From assembly GCF_019904175.1 (NCBI RefSeq), contig NZ_CP061913.1, positions 4,898,001-4,962,000 of the forward strand: a stretch of DNA of 64,000 nt, written 5' to 3'. Shown piece by piece: positions 25,273 to 34,230 of this stretch; within the stretch, counting starts at the first letter, position 1; every line of letters starts with the position of its first letter. The translations under genes and the position numbers were made by a program. Origin of the DNA: Dactylosporangium vinaceum. GTDB lineage: Bacteria; Actinomycetota; Actinomycetes; Mycobacteriales; Micromonosporaceae. Below the pieces are notes generated by a model. That model did not search any database, was not told the DNA's origin, and saw only the letters and a program-made list of their open reading frames with translations.

Positions 25273-25278
25273 TAGGTT
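25273..25278 (+). promoter_or_regulatory. TANNNT -10 box, possible leaderless promoter
   Basis: TAGGTT is 6 nt before the ATG at 25285. Confidence 0.4.
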
Positions 25279-25284
25279 CGCCGC

Positions 25285-26535
25285 ATGCCCGAGCCGGCCA
25301 CCGACGCCCCGCCGGTCCCCGCCTCCGAGCCGCAGGCGCCGGCCGGGATCCGCTCGCTCGCCCGCAACTCGGCGATCGCGGCCGGGGCCGTGGTCGCCAA
25401 CGGGCTGCTCAGCGCGGCCCTGCTCGCCCTGTGCGCGAAGCTGGGCCAGACCGGTGAGATCGCCGCGTACACGGTGATGACCTCGGCCCTGGCCTTCGTG
25501 CTGATCCTGCTGAGCGGCGGCTCGGTGCTGCTCTACCTCAACGGCACCGAGGAGCAGCGCGCCCTCGTGCGCAGCCAGTGGATGCTCGTCGTGGTCCCCG
25601 GGCTCCTGCTGGGCATCGTCGCGGTCGGCGCGTTCTACGGCTCGCGCGGCTACACGGTGAACGCGCTCGTCGCGGCGGGCGTCGTCGCGCTCGGCAACGC
25701 GCTGTCGACGCTGCAGCAGTCCGACTTCAGCCGCCGGATGCGCTTCCTGGCCAACGCCGTGCTGGTCTGCACGAGCAAGGCGGCGTCGCTGGTCATGGTG
25801 CTGCTCGGCGTCCCGCTGACCGTCTCCCTGGCCACCGCCGGCCTGGCCCAGCTGCTCGTCGGCGAGCTGGTCCTGGGCAAGCACGGCTCACTGCGCTCCG
25901 ACCTGGTCCGCGGCCTGTCGTTCAGGCGGGCGTTCGCCGGCTACCGCTCCAGCCGCCACCTGTTCGGCTACTCCCTCGGCGAGCTCTACGTCGCCCGGGC
26001 CGGCACCCTGCTGCTGTCCCTGCTGGCCACCCCGGCCGTGATGGGCAGCTTCGGCGCGATCGTCACCGCCTACCAGGCCATCGGCGGCGTGGTCCAGTCG
26101 GCGCTGCAGGTCCCGATGGTCGCCCGGGCCCGCAGCCGCCTCGGCATCGAGGACTCGGCCCACCCGGCCGGCTTCTCCATCGCCGTCGCCCTGGCCTGCG
26201 CGGTGCCGATGGCGCTGGGCGTGGCCGTGCTGTCGCCGTTCCTGACCGGCACCGTGCTCTCCCTGCCGCACCGCGCGGCCGCCACCTGGCTGGCCGTGTT
26301 CATGCTGGCCCTGCCGTTCATGGCGGTGAACCGGGCGGTGCTGTTCAACTGGATGGGCGACGGCGAGTACAGCCGCGCGACCCGGGCGATGGCCGTGCTG
26401 GCCGGGCTGTGCACGGTCGCGGTCGCCGGGCTGGTCCCGCTGTTCGGCCCCCTCGGCACCGCCGCCGCCACCGCGGCCGCCGAGGCGGCCGCGCTCACCG
26501 TGATCCTGCTGGTGCTCAACCGCCGGCCCCGGTAG
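25285..26535 (+). CDS. polysaccharide flippase-like (MVF/MATE superfamily) membrane protein
   Basis: 416 residues after a short Pro/Ala-rich cytosolic tail. Hydrophobic segments are spread over the whole chain and suggest about 12 helices; FSRRMRFLANAVLVCTSKAA and SFGAIVTAYQAIGGVVQSAL fit the oligosaccharide-flippase fold. It would move a lipid-linked sugar or small molecule across the membrane. No glycan genes adjoin it, so the cargo is open. The 208-bp gap after it holds no convincing gene. Confidence 0.65.
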   Translation: MPEPATDAPPVPASEPQAPAGIRSLARNSAIAAGAVVANGLLSAALLALCAKLGQTGEIAAYTVMTSALAFVLILLSGGSVLLYLNGTEEQRALVRSQWMLVVVPGLLLGIVAVGAFYGSRGYTVNALVAAGVVALGNALSTLQQSDFSRRMRFLANAVLVCTSKAASLVMVLLGVPLTVSLATAGLAQLLVGELVLGKHGSLRSDLVRGLSFRRAFAGYRSSRHLFGYSLGELYVARAGTLLLSLLATPAVMGSFGAIVTAYQAIGGVVQSALQVPMVARARSRLGIEDSAHPAGFSIAVALACAVPMALGVAVLSPFLTGTVLSLPHRAAATWLAVFMLALPFMAVNRAVLFNWMGDGEYSRATRAMAVLAGLCTVAVAGLVPLFGPLGTAAATAAAEAAALTVILLVLNRRPR

Positions 26536-26743
26536 GCGCCCCGCCGCCGGGCCGGTGCAGGAACCCGTGCCGCCGGCGCAGCTCACGCGCGCGGTGCTCG
26601 AGCGCCGCAGCGGCCTCCGCGGCGTCGCGGGGCTCGTCCGCACGCACGCACCCGGTATGGGCGGCGCAGCCGTCCGCAAATTCGTTGCAACCCCCCGCCC
26701 GGTCCGCTCCGTGAGTATTGGCGTCAGGGACGAGGGAGGCTGC

Positions 26744-27268
26744 ATGGGATCGGGCACGAGCCGCGATCAGGAGTTCGGCGACTACTACGCCGCCCGGGGT
26801 GCATCGTTACGGGCCACGGCCTACCTGCTGTGCGGGGACTGGCACCTGGCCGACGACCTCACCCAGACCGCGTTCACCAAGCTGTATCTGGCCTGGCCGC
26901 GGATCCAGCGCAAGGAGCCGGTCGACCGGTACGTGCGGCGCACGCTGCTGCGGGTGTTCCTCGACGAGCGCCGCCGGCCGTGGCGGCGGGAGCGGCCGAC
27001 GGCCGAGTTCGCCGACCTCGACCCGGCGTCGCCGGCCGCAACCGGCCGGGTCGACGACCGCCTGCTGCTGCGCCGCGCGCTGGCGGCGGTGCCGGCCCGC
27101 CAGCGGGCGGTGCTGGTGCTGCGGTTCTGGGAGGACCTGTCGGTCGAGGAGACCGCGGAGGTCCTCGGGATCTCGCCCGGCACGGTGAAGAGCCAGGCCG
27201 CCCGCGGGCTGGAGACCTTGCGGCGCCGTCTCGGCGTGCCCGACAACGCTTCCGTAGGCAAGGAGTGA
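26744..27268 (+). CDS. RNA polymerase ECF sigma factor, SigE family
   Basis: 174 residues. Region 2 is FGDYYAARGASLRATAYLLCG with ADDLTQTAFTKLYLAW; region 4 is VPARQRAVLVLRFWEDLSVEE with recognition helix TAEVLGISPGTVKSQ. It belongs to the same SigE-type group as the gene at 15764 but is a distinct copy. GGGAGG at 26734-26739 is the RBS for ATG 26744. The next gene follows after 2 bp and probably encodes its anti-sigma partner. Confidence 0.92.
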   Translation: MGSGTSRDQEFGDYYAARGASLRATAYLLCGDWHLADDLTQTAFTKLYLAWPRIQRKEPVDRYVRRTLLRVFLDERRRPWRRERPTAEFADLDPASPAATGRVDDRLLLRRALAAVPARQRAVLVLRFWEDLSVEETAEVLGISPGTVKSQAARGLETLRRRLGVPDNASVGKE

Positions 27269-27270
27269 CG

Positions 27271-28086
27271 ATGCGCGACAACGACGTACGGGATCTGCTG
27301 CTGCGGGTGGCCGGCGAGGCCGGGCCGCCGCCGCCGACCCGGGAGGCGATGCTCGCGGCCGGGCATCGGGCCCGCGGCCGCCGGCGGATGTGGTGGGCCG
27401 GCGGGAGCGGGCTGGCCGCGCTCGCCGCGGTGGCGGTCCTGACCCCGGTCCTCTCGGCACCCGGCGGCCCGGCACCCGTCGCCGGTCCGGGCACCCAGAG
27501 CACCCAGGGCACCCCGAGCGCCGCCACCGCGAGCAGCCCGGCCGCCGCCGGCGGTGACAGTCCGCGGCCGGTCAAGTCACCCACCGGTCGCCCGGTGTCC
27601 GGGGTCCCGGCGGCCCAGCAGCAGCGCGCCGACGCCATGCTGGCCGCGCTCACCGGGGCGGTGCCGGCCGGCTACACCATGCCGGACGATCCGCGCACCC
27701 GGTTCGCGATGGTGGAGGGCTGGCAGCAGACCGGCTGGCTCTACTGGATCGGCCTCGACGTCCACCGCGACGGCCAGGTCGTCACGCTGCGGGTCTCCTC
27801 GTTCACCGACTACGGCGGGCCCGGCCCCGGCGATCTGTGCACGGCCGCCTACGCGGCGGCCGGCTCCTACGACGGCTGCACGGTCCTCACCACGAGCACC
27901 GGCACCCCGATCGCGGTGACGTGGCGCGGTGGCAAGGGCAACGTCCCCCGCGAGGTCCGGGCGGTCTGGGTCGCCGACGACCGGGCGGTGTCCGTGCAGC
28001 AGAGTCCCCGCGGCCCGCACGACCAGCCGGTCTTCACCGACCAGCAGCTGGCCGAGATGGCCGTCTCGCCCGACTTCCGCGGCTGA
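27271..28086 (+). CDS. membrane-anchored putative anti-sigma partner
   Basis: 271 residues. A short cytosolic start (MRDNDVRDLLLRVAGEAGPP) and RGRRRM precede one membrane helix (about 47-68); a Ser/Thr/Pro-rich linker leads to an outer domain with a CTAAYAAAGSYDGC cysteine pair. AGGAG at 27261-27265 is the RBS. Position and topology match the partner at 14673-15764, yet sequence is different, so only an anti-sigma-like role is inferred. Confidence 0.65.
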   Translation: MRDNDVRDLLLRVAGEAGPPPPTREAMLAAGHRARGRRRMWWAGGSGLAALAAVAVLTPVLSAPGGPAPVAGPGTQSTQGTPSAATASSPAAAGGDSPRPVKSPTGRPVSGVPAAQQQRADAMLAALTGAVPAGYTMPDDPRTRFAMVEGWQQTGWLYWIGLDVHRDGQVVTLRVSSFTDYGGPGPGDLCTAAYAAAGSYDGCTVLTTSTGTPIAVTWRGGKGNVPREVRAVWVADDRAVSVQQSPRGPHDQPVFTDQQLAEMAVSPDFRG

Positions 28087-28230
28087 TCACGGGGCGGCCA
28101 CCGGCGCACCACGCGCCCGGCCGGGCCGCCACCGCGCCGGGCTGCGCCGCGCCGCCCGGAGGTCGTCCGCCTCCCCTCGTCTGAGCCCTCGCAGTACATC
28201 CAGCAATGCAAATAGATCATGACGCGGGCC

Positions 28231-28236
28231 TAGCCT
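28231..28236 (+). promoter_or_regulatory. TANNNT -10 box, possible leaderless promoter
   Basis: TAGCCT lies 6 nt before the ATG of the secreted peptidase. The preceding 40 bp are comparatively AT-rich. Confidence 0.45.
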
Positions 28237-28242
28237 GACGGG

Positions 28243-29655
28243 ATGTATCGACGTGCGGTTCAATGGCTGGCCGGAGTGGCCGGTGGGGTGATGGTGGTCG
28301 CCGGTGCGGGGACGGCGGCGCAGGCGGCGCCGGCGGTGCCGGACGGGCTGCGCACGGTGCAGGTGCGGCAGTCGCTGCTGGGTACGCACACCTGGTACCA
28401 GCAGCTCTACCGCGGGCTGCCCGTGCTCGGCGGGTTCTACGCCACGCACACCGACGCGGCCACCGGCGAGGTGACAGTGCAGGACGGGCGCCTCGACGTG
28501 CACGGGCTCGCGACGCAGACGCCGGCCGTGGCGGCCGAGCACGCGCGGGCCTCCGTGGCCGGGCGCAACGGCGGGCAGGCGGCGGCGCGGTCCGAGCTGG
28601 CCGTGCTGCCCGGGAACCCGGCCCGGCTCACGTGGGTCGTCGTCACGCGGACCGGGCACGGCACGGTCCGCACCGTGCTCGACGCCGGCAGCGGGGCCAC
28701 GCTCAAGGAGCAGAACCTCGTCAAGGAGGCGACCGGGACCGGCACGGTGTTCGACCCGAACCCGGTCGTGGCCACCCAGAACGAGTCGCTCACCGACCAG
28801 GACGACGCCGACGTCCCGGGGCTGCGCCGGGCGTACCGCAAGGTCGCGCTCACCCACCTGGACGGGCGCGGCACGACGCTGCAGGGCGACTACGCGAACA
28901 ACATCAGCGCGGACCCGGTCCGCTCGGCGAAGCGCGAGTTCGACTACAACCGGTCGCAGCGCGGGTTCGAGCAGGTGATGGGGTATCACGGCATCACCTC
29001 GGCGCAGGAGTACATCCACGCGCTGGGCTTCCGTGACGTGAACAACGAGCCGCAGGACTACGCCACGACCGGCTTCGACGAGGACAACTCGTTCTACGAC
29101 CCGGACACCGACGGCATCACGTTCGGCACCGGTGGCGTCGACGACGCCGAGGACATCGAGGTCATCTGGCACGAGTACGGCCACGCGATCCAGGACGACC
29201 AGGTCCCCGGCTTCGGCGAGAGCGAGGTGGACCTCGAGGCCGGCTCCATCGGCGAGGGCTTCGGCGACTACTGGGCGTTCACGATGTCGCAGGCGAACAG
29301 CCCCGACACCGCCCGTACGCCGCTGGCCTGCATCGCCGACTGGGACTCGACCTCCTACACCGACGACGTCCCGCACTGCCTGCGCCGCACCGACGGGACC
29401 AAGATGTACCCGGCCGACCTGGAGGGCGAGGTCCACGCCGACGGCGAGATCTGGTCGCGGGCGCTGTTCGACATCAACCACGCGCTCGGCCGCACGAGGG
29501 CCAACCGGGTGATCCTCGAGGCGCAGTTCTGCTTCGATCCCAACACCACGATGCCGGCCGCGGCCCGCACGACGGTGAAGACGGCCCGGGCCCTGTACGG
29601 CCAGGGCGCCGCCGACCAGGTCCGCGCCGCCTTCCACGCGCGGGGCATCCTGTAA
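28243..29655 (+). CDS. secreted zinc metallopeptidase, M36/thermolysin-like
   Basis: 470 residues. A Sec signal ends at about GTAAQA (residue 28). Residues 35-160 look like an FTP/PepSY-type propeptide. The catalytic zinc site is HEYGH at 310-314 in VIWHEYGHAIQDD, with the third ligand Glu338 in GSIGEGFGDYWAF, the gluzincin arrangement of M36. It should degrade proteins outside the cell after removal of its propeptide. Confidence 0.87.
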   Translation: MYRRAVQWLAGVAGGVMVVAGAGTAAQAAPAVPDGLRTVQVRQSLLGTHTWYQQLYRGLPVLGGFYATHTDAATGEVTVQDGRLDVHGLATQTPAVAAEHARASVAGRNGGQAAARSELAVLPGNPARLTWVVVTRTGHGTVRTVLDAGSGATLKEQNLVKEATGTGTVFDPNPVVATQNESLTDQDDADVPGLRRAYRKVALTHLDGRGTTLQGDYANNISADPVRSAKREFDYNRSQRGFEQVMGYHGITSAQEYIHALGFRDVNNEPQDYATTGFDEDNSFYDPDTDGITFGTGGVDDAEDIEVIWHEYGHAIQDDQVPGFGESEVDLEAGSIGEGFGDYWAFTMSQANSPDTARTPLACIADWDSTSYTDDVPHCLRRTDGTKMYPADLEGEVHADGEIWSRALFDINHALGRTRANRVILEAQFCFDPNTTMPAAARTTVKTARALYGQGAADQVRAAFHARGIL

Positions 29656-29702
29656 GCGCTTTGTTCAAGACGCCCGGGTGCCGGGCGGCCGAGACTGCGG
29701 GC

Positions 29703-30350
29703 ATGAGCGACGACACCTTCACGCCCGCACTCGGCCGCCTGGCCCCGACCCGCTACTACGACGCCGTGGTCGCGCTGACCCGGGAGCGGCGCTGGCGTTC
29801 GCTGACGGCCCGGCACGCCGCGCCGGGGCCGGACGACGTGATCGTGGACGTCGGCTGCGGCACCGGCTCATTGGCCCGGCTGCTCGCCGAGGTTGAGCCG
29901 CGGGCCCACATCGTCGGCGTGGACCCCGACCCGCAGATGCTCGCCGTGGCCCGGCGCAAGGCGCCGACGGTGCGGTTCGTCCAGGGCCGCGGCGACAACC
30001 TGCGCGACCTCGTCGGTGCGGCCTCGACGGTCGTGTCGAGCCTGGTGCTGCACCAGTGCCCGGTCCCGGTGAAGCGCGCGATCCTCGCGTCGATGGCGTC
30101 GGTGCTGCGCCCCGGCGGCCGGCTCGTCATCGCCGACTACGGCCTGCAGCGCACCCGCCTCATGCGCCTGGCGTTTCGCACCGTGCAGTTCGCCGACGGC
30201 AAGGCGGACACCCAGCCCAACGCGGACGGCGCGCTGCCGGGGCTGATCGCCGGGGCCGGGTTCACCGACGTCCGCGAGGCGGCGGTGATCCCGACCGTCA
30301 CCGGCTCGATCTCGATCTACGTAGCACGGGGACGACCGCCGCTGGCGTGA
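29703..30350 (+). CDS. class I SAM-dependent methyltransferase
   Basis: 215 residues. Motif I is VDVGCGTGSLARLLAE, motif II VGVDPDPQMLAVARRK, motif III VVSSLVLHQCPVPVK and post-III LRPGGRLVIADYG, the ubiE-like layout. The acceptor is unknown. The last 53 bp overlap the end of the converging AraC gene. Confidence 0.85.
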   Translation: MSDDTFTPALGRLAPTRYYDAVVALTRERRWRSLTARHAAPGPDDVIVDVGCGTGSLARLLAEVEPRAHIVGVDPDPQMLAVARRKAPTVRFVQGRGDNLRDLVGAASTVVSSLVLHQCPVPVKRAILASMASVLRPGGRLVIADYGLQRTRLMRLAFRTVQFADGKADTQPNADGALPGLIAGAGFTDVREAAVIPTVTGSISIYVARGRPPLA

Positions 30351-30975
30351 GCCCCATCATGTCGCGCATGGCCCGGGTCAGGTGCGCCTGGTCGGCGAAC
30401 CCGGCCGCGGCCGCCGCACCGGCCGGTGACCGCCCGGCCTGCAGCGCCGCGGCCGCCCGGCGCAGCCGCACCCAGAGCCGCCAGCGCGGCAGCGGCATCC
30501 CGGCCTGTTCGCGCGCCAGGGCCCGCAGCCGCTGCGTGGACAGCCCCACCTCCGCCGCGAGCGCGGGCATCGCCACGTTGCGCTCCAGCAGCGTCCGCAG
30601 CGCCCGCGCGAGCCGCGGATCGAGCTGCCCGGAGGGCCGCACGCTGGCCGGCCCGACGTCACCCTCCGGCACCGCCACCAGGTCAGGAGCAACGACGATG
30701 CCGCGGGTGTACGTCCGGCGAAGCCGATCCGCGAACGCGGACTGCGGCTCCACGAAGTAGGTGAGCACGTCATCGGCGGCCAGCAGCCGGTGTGCCACCA
30801 TCGGCGCCACCACGAGCGCCGCACCCCGGTGCACCGTCCCGGCGCCGTCCCGCACGGCCACGTCACCGCCCACGCCGACGGCGATCTGGAACGCGGCGTG
30901 CCGGTGCGGGGCGCTGTCGCCGACGGGCCCGCGGTACATCGCGTAGCCGTCCCCGATCGTGAACCCCGTCGCCAT
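30298..30975 (-). CDS. AraC-family transcriptional regulator (short)
   Basis: 225 residues. The first 100 residues make a cupin sensor (HRHAAFQIAVGVGGDVAVRD). The helix-turn-helix pair is VAMPALAAEVGLSTQRLRAL and PAGAAAAAGFADQAHLTRAM, ending GLTPAAVVP. ATG 30975 gives a length normal for cupin-AraC proteins. It is divergent from the DUF488 gene, 36 bp apart, and its 3' end overlaps the methyltransferase gene. Confidence 0.85.
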   Translation of the reverse strand: MATGFTIGDGYAMYRGPVGDSAPHRHAAFQIAVGVGGDVAVRDGAGTVHRGAALVVAPMVAHRLLAADDVLTYFVEPQSAFADRLRRTYTRGIVVAPDLVAVPEGDVGPASVRPSGQLDPRLARALRTLLERNVAMPALAAEVGLSTQRLRALAREQAGMPLPRWRLWVRLRRAAAALQAGRSPAGAAAAAGFADQAHLTRAMRDMMGLTPAAVVPVLRRSRSSR

Positions 30976-30998
30976 GCGTCGATCCTGACATCCCGGGG

Positions 30999-31004
30999 TA
31001 GCGT
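30999..31004 (+). promoter_or_regulatory. TANNNT -10 box, possible leaderless promoter
   Basis: TAGCGT is 7 nt before the GTG of the DUF488 gene. Confidence 0.4.
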
Positions 31005-31011
31005 GGGGCGG

Positions 31012-31551
31012 GTGCGGGTCTGGACCATCGGGCACGGGGCCCGGACGATCGACGCGTTCCTGGCGATCCTGGCCGAGGCGCAGGTCGCCACGCTCGTCGA
31101 CGTCCGCCGCTTCCCGGGGTCGCGCCGGCACCCGCAGTTCGGCCGCGACGAGCTCGCCTCGGCGGTGCGGGGGGCCGGCGTGGAGTACACCTGGGCCGGC
31201 GAGGTCCTGGGCGGCCGGCGCAGTGCCCGGCCCGGCTCCCGGCACACGGCGCTGCGCAACGCCGCCTTCGTCGGCTACGCCGACCACATGGACACCGCGG
31301 CGTTCCGCACGGCGATCGACGAGCTGCTGCGCGGCCCGGGCCGGCCCGCCGTCATGTGCGCCGAGACTCTCTGGTGGCACTGCCATCGCATGCTGATCGC
31401 CGATGCCCTGGTCCTGCGCGGCGGGACCGTCTCGCACCTCCTCGGGCCGGGCCAGCAGCAGCCCCACCGCCTCACCGCGGGCGTGCGCACCGACGCCGAC
31501 GGCCGCCCCGTCTACGACGCCACCGAACAGCCGGCGCTGCCCGGTCTGTGA
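31012..31551 (+). CDS. DUF488-family protein
   Basis: 179 residues, GTG start. The signatures WTIGHGARTIDAFLAIL, LVDVRRFPGSRRHPQF and VMCAETLWWHCHRMLIADAL are diagnostic of DUF488; the conserved Cys and His in the last motif suggest a catalytic or metal site. No function is established for the family. It ends 2 bp before a strong terminator-like inverted repeat. Confidence 0.88.
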   Translation: MRVWTIGHGARTIDAFLAILAEAQVATLVDVRRFPGSRRHPQFGRDELASAVRGAGVEYTWAGEVLGGRRSARPGSRHTALRNAAFVGYADHMDTAAFRTAIDELLRGPGRPAVMCAETLWWHCHRMLIADALVLRGGTVSHLLGPGQQQPHRLTAGVRTDADGRPVYDATEQPALPGL

Positions 31552-31553
31552 AC

Positions 31554-31594
31554 GTTCCCACCGGCCGGCGCCTGCTCGGCCGGCCGGTGGGAAC
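31554..31594. terminator. 16-bp inverted repeat between convergent genes
   Basis: GTTCCCACCGGCCGGC (31554-31569) and its exact complement (31579-31594) form a perfect stem with a 9-nt loop. It lies between the ends of the DUF488 gene and the trypsin gene and could stop transcription from both sides. It lacks a T-tract. A 13-bp direct repeat (CGGTGGGAAC/TGCC) overlaps its right edge. Confidence 0.65.
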
Positions 31595-31613
31595 GCCCGG
31601 TGGGAATGCCCGG

Positions 31614-32381
31614 TCAGCCGCCCAGCGAGGCGGCGGCCGCGGCGATGGCCGAGGCGAACGTGCTCACCTCGGAGTAGACGCCCGGGTAGTTGGGGCGGGC
31701 GCAGCCGTTGCCCCGGCTGACGATGCCCACCTGGATCCAGGCGTTCTGGGCGTCGCGGCGGAACATCGGGCCGCCCGAGTCGCCCTGGCAGGTGTCGACG
31801 CCGCCCGCGGTGTAACCGGCGCAGATCTCGTCGCTCGCGACCAGGTCCGGGTAGGAGTTGTCGCAGGTGGCGTCGGGGACGAACGGGACGGTGGCCTTGA
31901 GCAGGTAGCGCTGCTGGGCGCCGCCCTCCGTCGCCGCGCCCCAGCCGGCGACCGTGAAGCTGCCGGTGTTGTACGCCGTGCCGGTGGCGATCGGGAGCGT
32001 GGCCAGGCCGGTGACCGGCGTGGCCAGGCGGATCAGGGCCCAGTCCTTGCCGTTGCCGTTGTAGCCGGGCGCGCGGTACACGTAGTTCGACTTCACCGTG
32101 ATCCGGCTCGACGACTGCAGGTCGACGGCGCCGAGGGTGGCGGTGATGCTCGTGTTGGTCCCGGTCCGGCTCACGCAGTGCGCGGCCGTCAGGACCAGGC
32201 GGCTGGAGTACAGCGAGCCGCCGCAGCCCATCGACAGGCGCACCATGAACGGGAACTCGCCCTGAGCGGCGCGGGTGCCGCCGACGACCGACTCCCGCGG
32301 CACGCTCGCCCCGGCGTTGCCGGGCAGGACGGCGATGAGCGCGGCGGCCGCCGTCAAGGCGGCCAAAAGCTTTCGCAACAT
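31614..32381 (-). CDS. secreted trypsin-like serine protease (S1)
   Basis: 255 residues. A signal peptide ends near NAGA (residue 25); a short propeptide ends before VVGG, the mature N-terminus. The triad is His68 (LTAAHC), Asp113 (GKDWALIRL) and Ser202 (GDSGGP). Asp196 lies six residues before the Ser at the base of the specificity pocket, so cleavage after Arg or Lys is expected. Six cysteines can form the usual disulfides. It needs proteolytic activation, perhaps by the neighbouring metallopeptidase (inference). Confidence 0.92.
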   Translation of the reverse strand: MLRKLLAALTAAAALIAVLPGNAGASVPRESVVGGTRAAQGEFPFMVRLSMGCGGSLYSSRLVLTAAHCVSRTGTNTSITATLGAVDLQSSSRITVKSNYVYRAPGYNGNGKDWALIRLATPVTGLATLPIATGTAYNTGSFTVAGWGAATEGGAQQRYLLKATVPFVPDATCDNSYPDLVASDEICAGYTAGGVDTCQGDSGGPMFRRDAQNAWIQVGIVSRGNGCARPNYPGVYSEVSTFASAIAAAAASLGG

Positions 32382-32429
32382 GGGGGAATGGTACGAACGA
32401 CATGGACAAAGCTCGATATAAGAAATGGG

Positions 32430-33668
32430 TCATACCGCTGGGGCGTCCGCATGGGCGATGCGGGTCAGCTCGCGCCAGAGCAGCACCACGAACACGGCCG
32501 AGCCGCCGAACGCGAACCAGAAGGGCGCCGTGGTGCCGACGCGGGCGGCGAGGGTACCCCCGATGAGCGAACCGACGACCAGACCGCCGAACACGCTTAT
32601 CGTGTTGACGCTGCCGACGCGCCCCTGCAGATGGGGCGGCACCGCCCGCTGGCGCACGGTGGTCGAGGTCGTGCCCCAGACGAACGCGTGCGCACCGAAG
32701 ACGACGAACACCGCCGACGCGACCCACGCCGACGTCGTGAGCGCCAGCGCCAGGTGCGTGAGGGTCTCGATGATCAGGCCGGCCCGCATGATGTTGCCGA
32801 GGCTGACCCGACGGGTGAGCCACCCGTACATGCCGGTGCCGAGCAGCCCGCCGGCCGCGCTGAGCGTCGTGAGCAGCCCGAAGCCGGACGGGCCGAGGCC
32901 GAGGCGCTCCTGCGCGTAGAGCACGAGCACCGACCAGGCCGCGCCGAACGTGAAGTTGAAGACGAGGATGGTGAGCGCGAGCGTGCGCACGGCCGGGTGG
33001 TGCACTGTCCACCGCACGCCCTCGGCCACGGCGCGCCAGCCGCCGGCCGGTCGCTCGCCGGCGGTGTCGCCGGACGAGGGCATGACGACCCGGGCCATGA
33101 GGTGTACTCCGGCCGCCACCAACGCGCACTCGGCGGCGAACGGCCACAGGCTGCCGGCCGCGAAGAGCACGGCCCCGATGGCGGGCCCGGCGAGCTGGTT
33201 GAGGGCGATGAACCCGAACCCGATCCGCGCGTTGGCGAGCACCAGGTCGTCGCGGTGCACGAGCGTCGGCACCAGCGTCGCCGCGGCGTTGTCGGCGAAC
33301 ACCTCACCGATGGACAGCAGCCCGATCGCGACGAGCGCGAGCACCACCGGCAGCCGGTCGGCGACCATCAGCGCGACGACCCCGGCCAGCACGAGCGCCC
33401 GCAGCCCGTCCGCGGCCATCACAATGCGCCGCCGGTCGAGCCGGTCCGACAGCACCCCGGCGTAGAGCCCGAACACCAGCGGCGGCGCCCACCGCAGCAG
33501 CGCCGCCAGCGACACCAGGAACGCGTTGTCGGTGAGCGAGGCGACAAGCAGCGGCGCGGCGGCGACCGCGATCCCGTCGCCGAGGTTGCTCGTCCACGAG
33601 GAGGCGAGCAGCCACCGGAACGGCGACCCCAGTCGTGGCGGTGCCGCTGTCTCGATCACTCTGCCCAC
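32430..33668 (-). CDS. MFS transporter
   Basis: 412 residues with about 12 helices. The loop 2-3 signature is degenerate but present (GLYAGVLSDRLDRRR), and PFRWLLASSWTSNLGDGIAVAA is the start typical of the MFS_3 efflux subgroup. Export of drugs or metabolites is likely. GTG 33668 is used; GTG 33659 is possible. The start overlaps the divergent kinase frame if that gene begins at 33635. Confidence 0.86.
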   Translation of the reverse strand: MGRVIETAAPPRLGSPFRWLLASSWTSNLGDGIAVAAAPLLVASLTDNAFLVSLAALLRWAPPLVFGLYAGVLSDRLDRRRIVMAADGLRALVLAGVVALMVADRLPVVLALVAIGLLSIGEVFADNAAATLVPTLVHRDDLVLANARIGFGFIALNQLAGPAIGAVLFAAGSLWPFAAECALVAAGVHLMARVVMPSSGDTAGERPAGGWRAVAEGVRWTVHHPAVRTLALTILVFNFTFGAAWSVLVLYAQERLGLGPSGFGLLTTLSAAGGLLGTGMYGWLTRRVSLGNIMRAGLIIETLTHLALALTTSAWVASAVFVVFGAHAFVWGTTSTTVRQRAVPPHLQGRVGSVNTISVFGGLVVGSLIGGTLAARVGTTAPFWFAFGGSAVFVVLLWRELTRIAHADAPAV

Positions 33669-34201
33669 GAGTACAGCACCCTACGGCCGGCCGGCCCTTA
33701 CCGCACGCCCTTATCATCGGCGCTGCGCACCGGCGCGCGACGCTCGTCCTCCTGTGCGGCCTGCCCGCCTCCGGCAAGACCACGCTGGCCCGCCGCCTGG
33801 CCGCCGAGCTCCCGGCGGTGCGGCTGTGCGCCGACGAGTGGCTGACCGACCTGGGTGCCGACCTGTTCGACGCCGGCCTGCGGGCCCGCCTGGAGCGCCG
33901 GTTCTGGCGCCTGGCCCAGGACCTGCTGGGCCAGGGCCGCAGCGTGATCCTGGAGTCGGGCTTCTGGCTGCGCGCCGACCGCGACGAGAAGCGGGCCGGG
34001 GCCCGGGCCCTCGGCGCGGCGGTCGAGCTGCGCTTCCTGGACGTGCCGCTCGACGAGCTGGCCCGCCGCCTGGAGGCCCGCAACGCCGAGGCGCCGTGGG
34101 CGACCGCGGTCATCCCGCCGGTGCTGCTCGAGTCGCACGCGCCGCTGTTCGAACCGCCGTCCCCGGCCGAGCTCGCCCTGTTCGACCCGCCCGCTTGCTA
34201 A
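33635..34201 (+). CDS. P-loop kinase / AAA-type ATPase
   Basis: Up to 188 residues. Walker A is LLCGLPASGKTTLARRL; CADEWLTDL and a Walker B-like SVILESGFW follow, and RRLEARNAE looks like the lid. It resembles small-molecule kinases related to chloramphenicol phosphotransferase. The start is uncertain: the only in-frame starts before the P-loop are GTG 33635 and 33641, both inside the MFS start region, and homologues usually begin just before the P-loop. Confidence 0.72.
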   Translation: MAVPLSRSLCPRVQHPTAGRPLPHALIIGAAHRRATLVLLCGLPASGKTTLARRLAAELPAVRLCADEWLTDLGADLFDAGLRARLERRFWRLAQDLLGQGRSVILESGFWLRADRDEKRAGARALGAAVELRFLDVPLDELARRLEARNAEAPWATAVIPPVLLESHAPLFEPPSPAELALFDPPAC

Positions 34202-34218
34202 GTGGGGAGCTCCCCGTT

Positions 34219-34224
34219 TACGGT
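34219..34224 (+). promoter_or_regulatory. TANNNT -10 box, possible leaderless promoter
   Basis: TACGGT is 6 nt before the GTG of the NTF2-like gene. Confidence 0.4.
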
Positions 34225-34230
34225 GGGAGC

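Noticed and set aside
26516..26647. 43-codon minus frame with a helical, coding-like end (AAEAAAALEHRARELRRRHG)
   Set aside because: Composition is plausible, but it has only an internal GTG, no RBS, and overlaps the end of the flippase-like gene. Worth keeping only if conserved in relatives.
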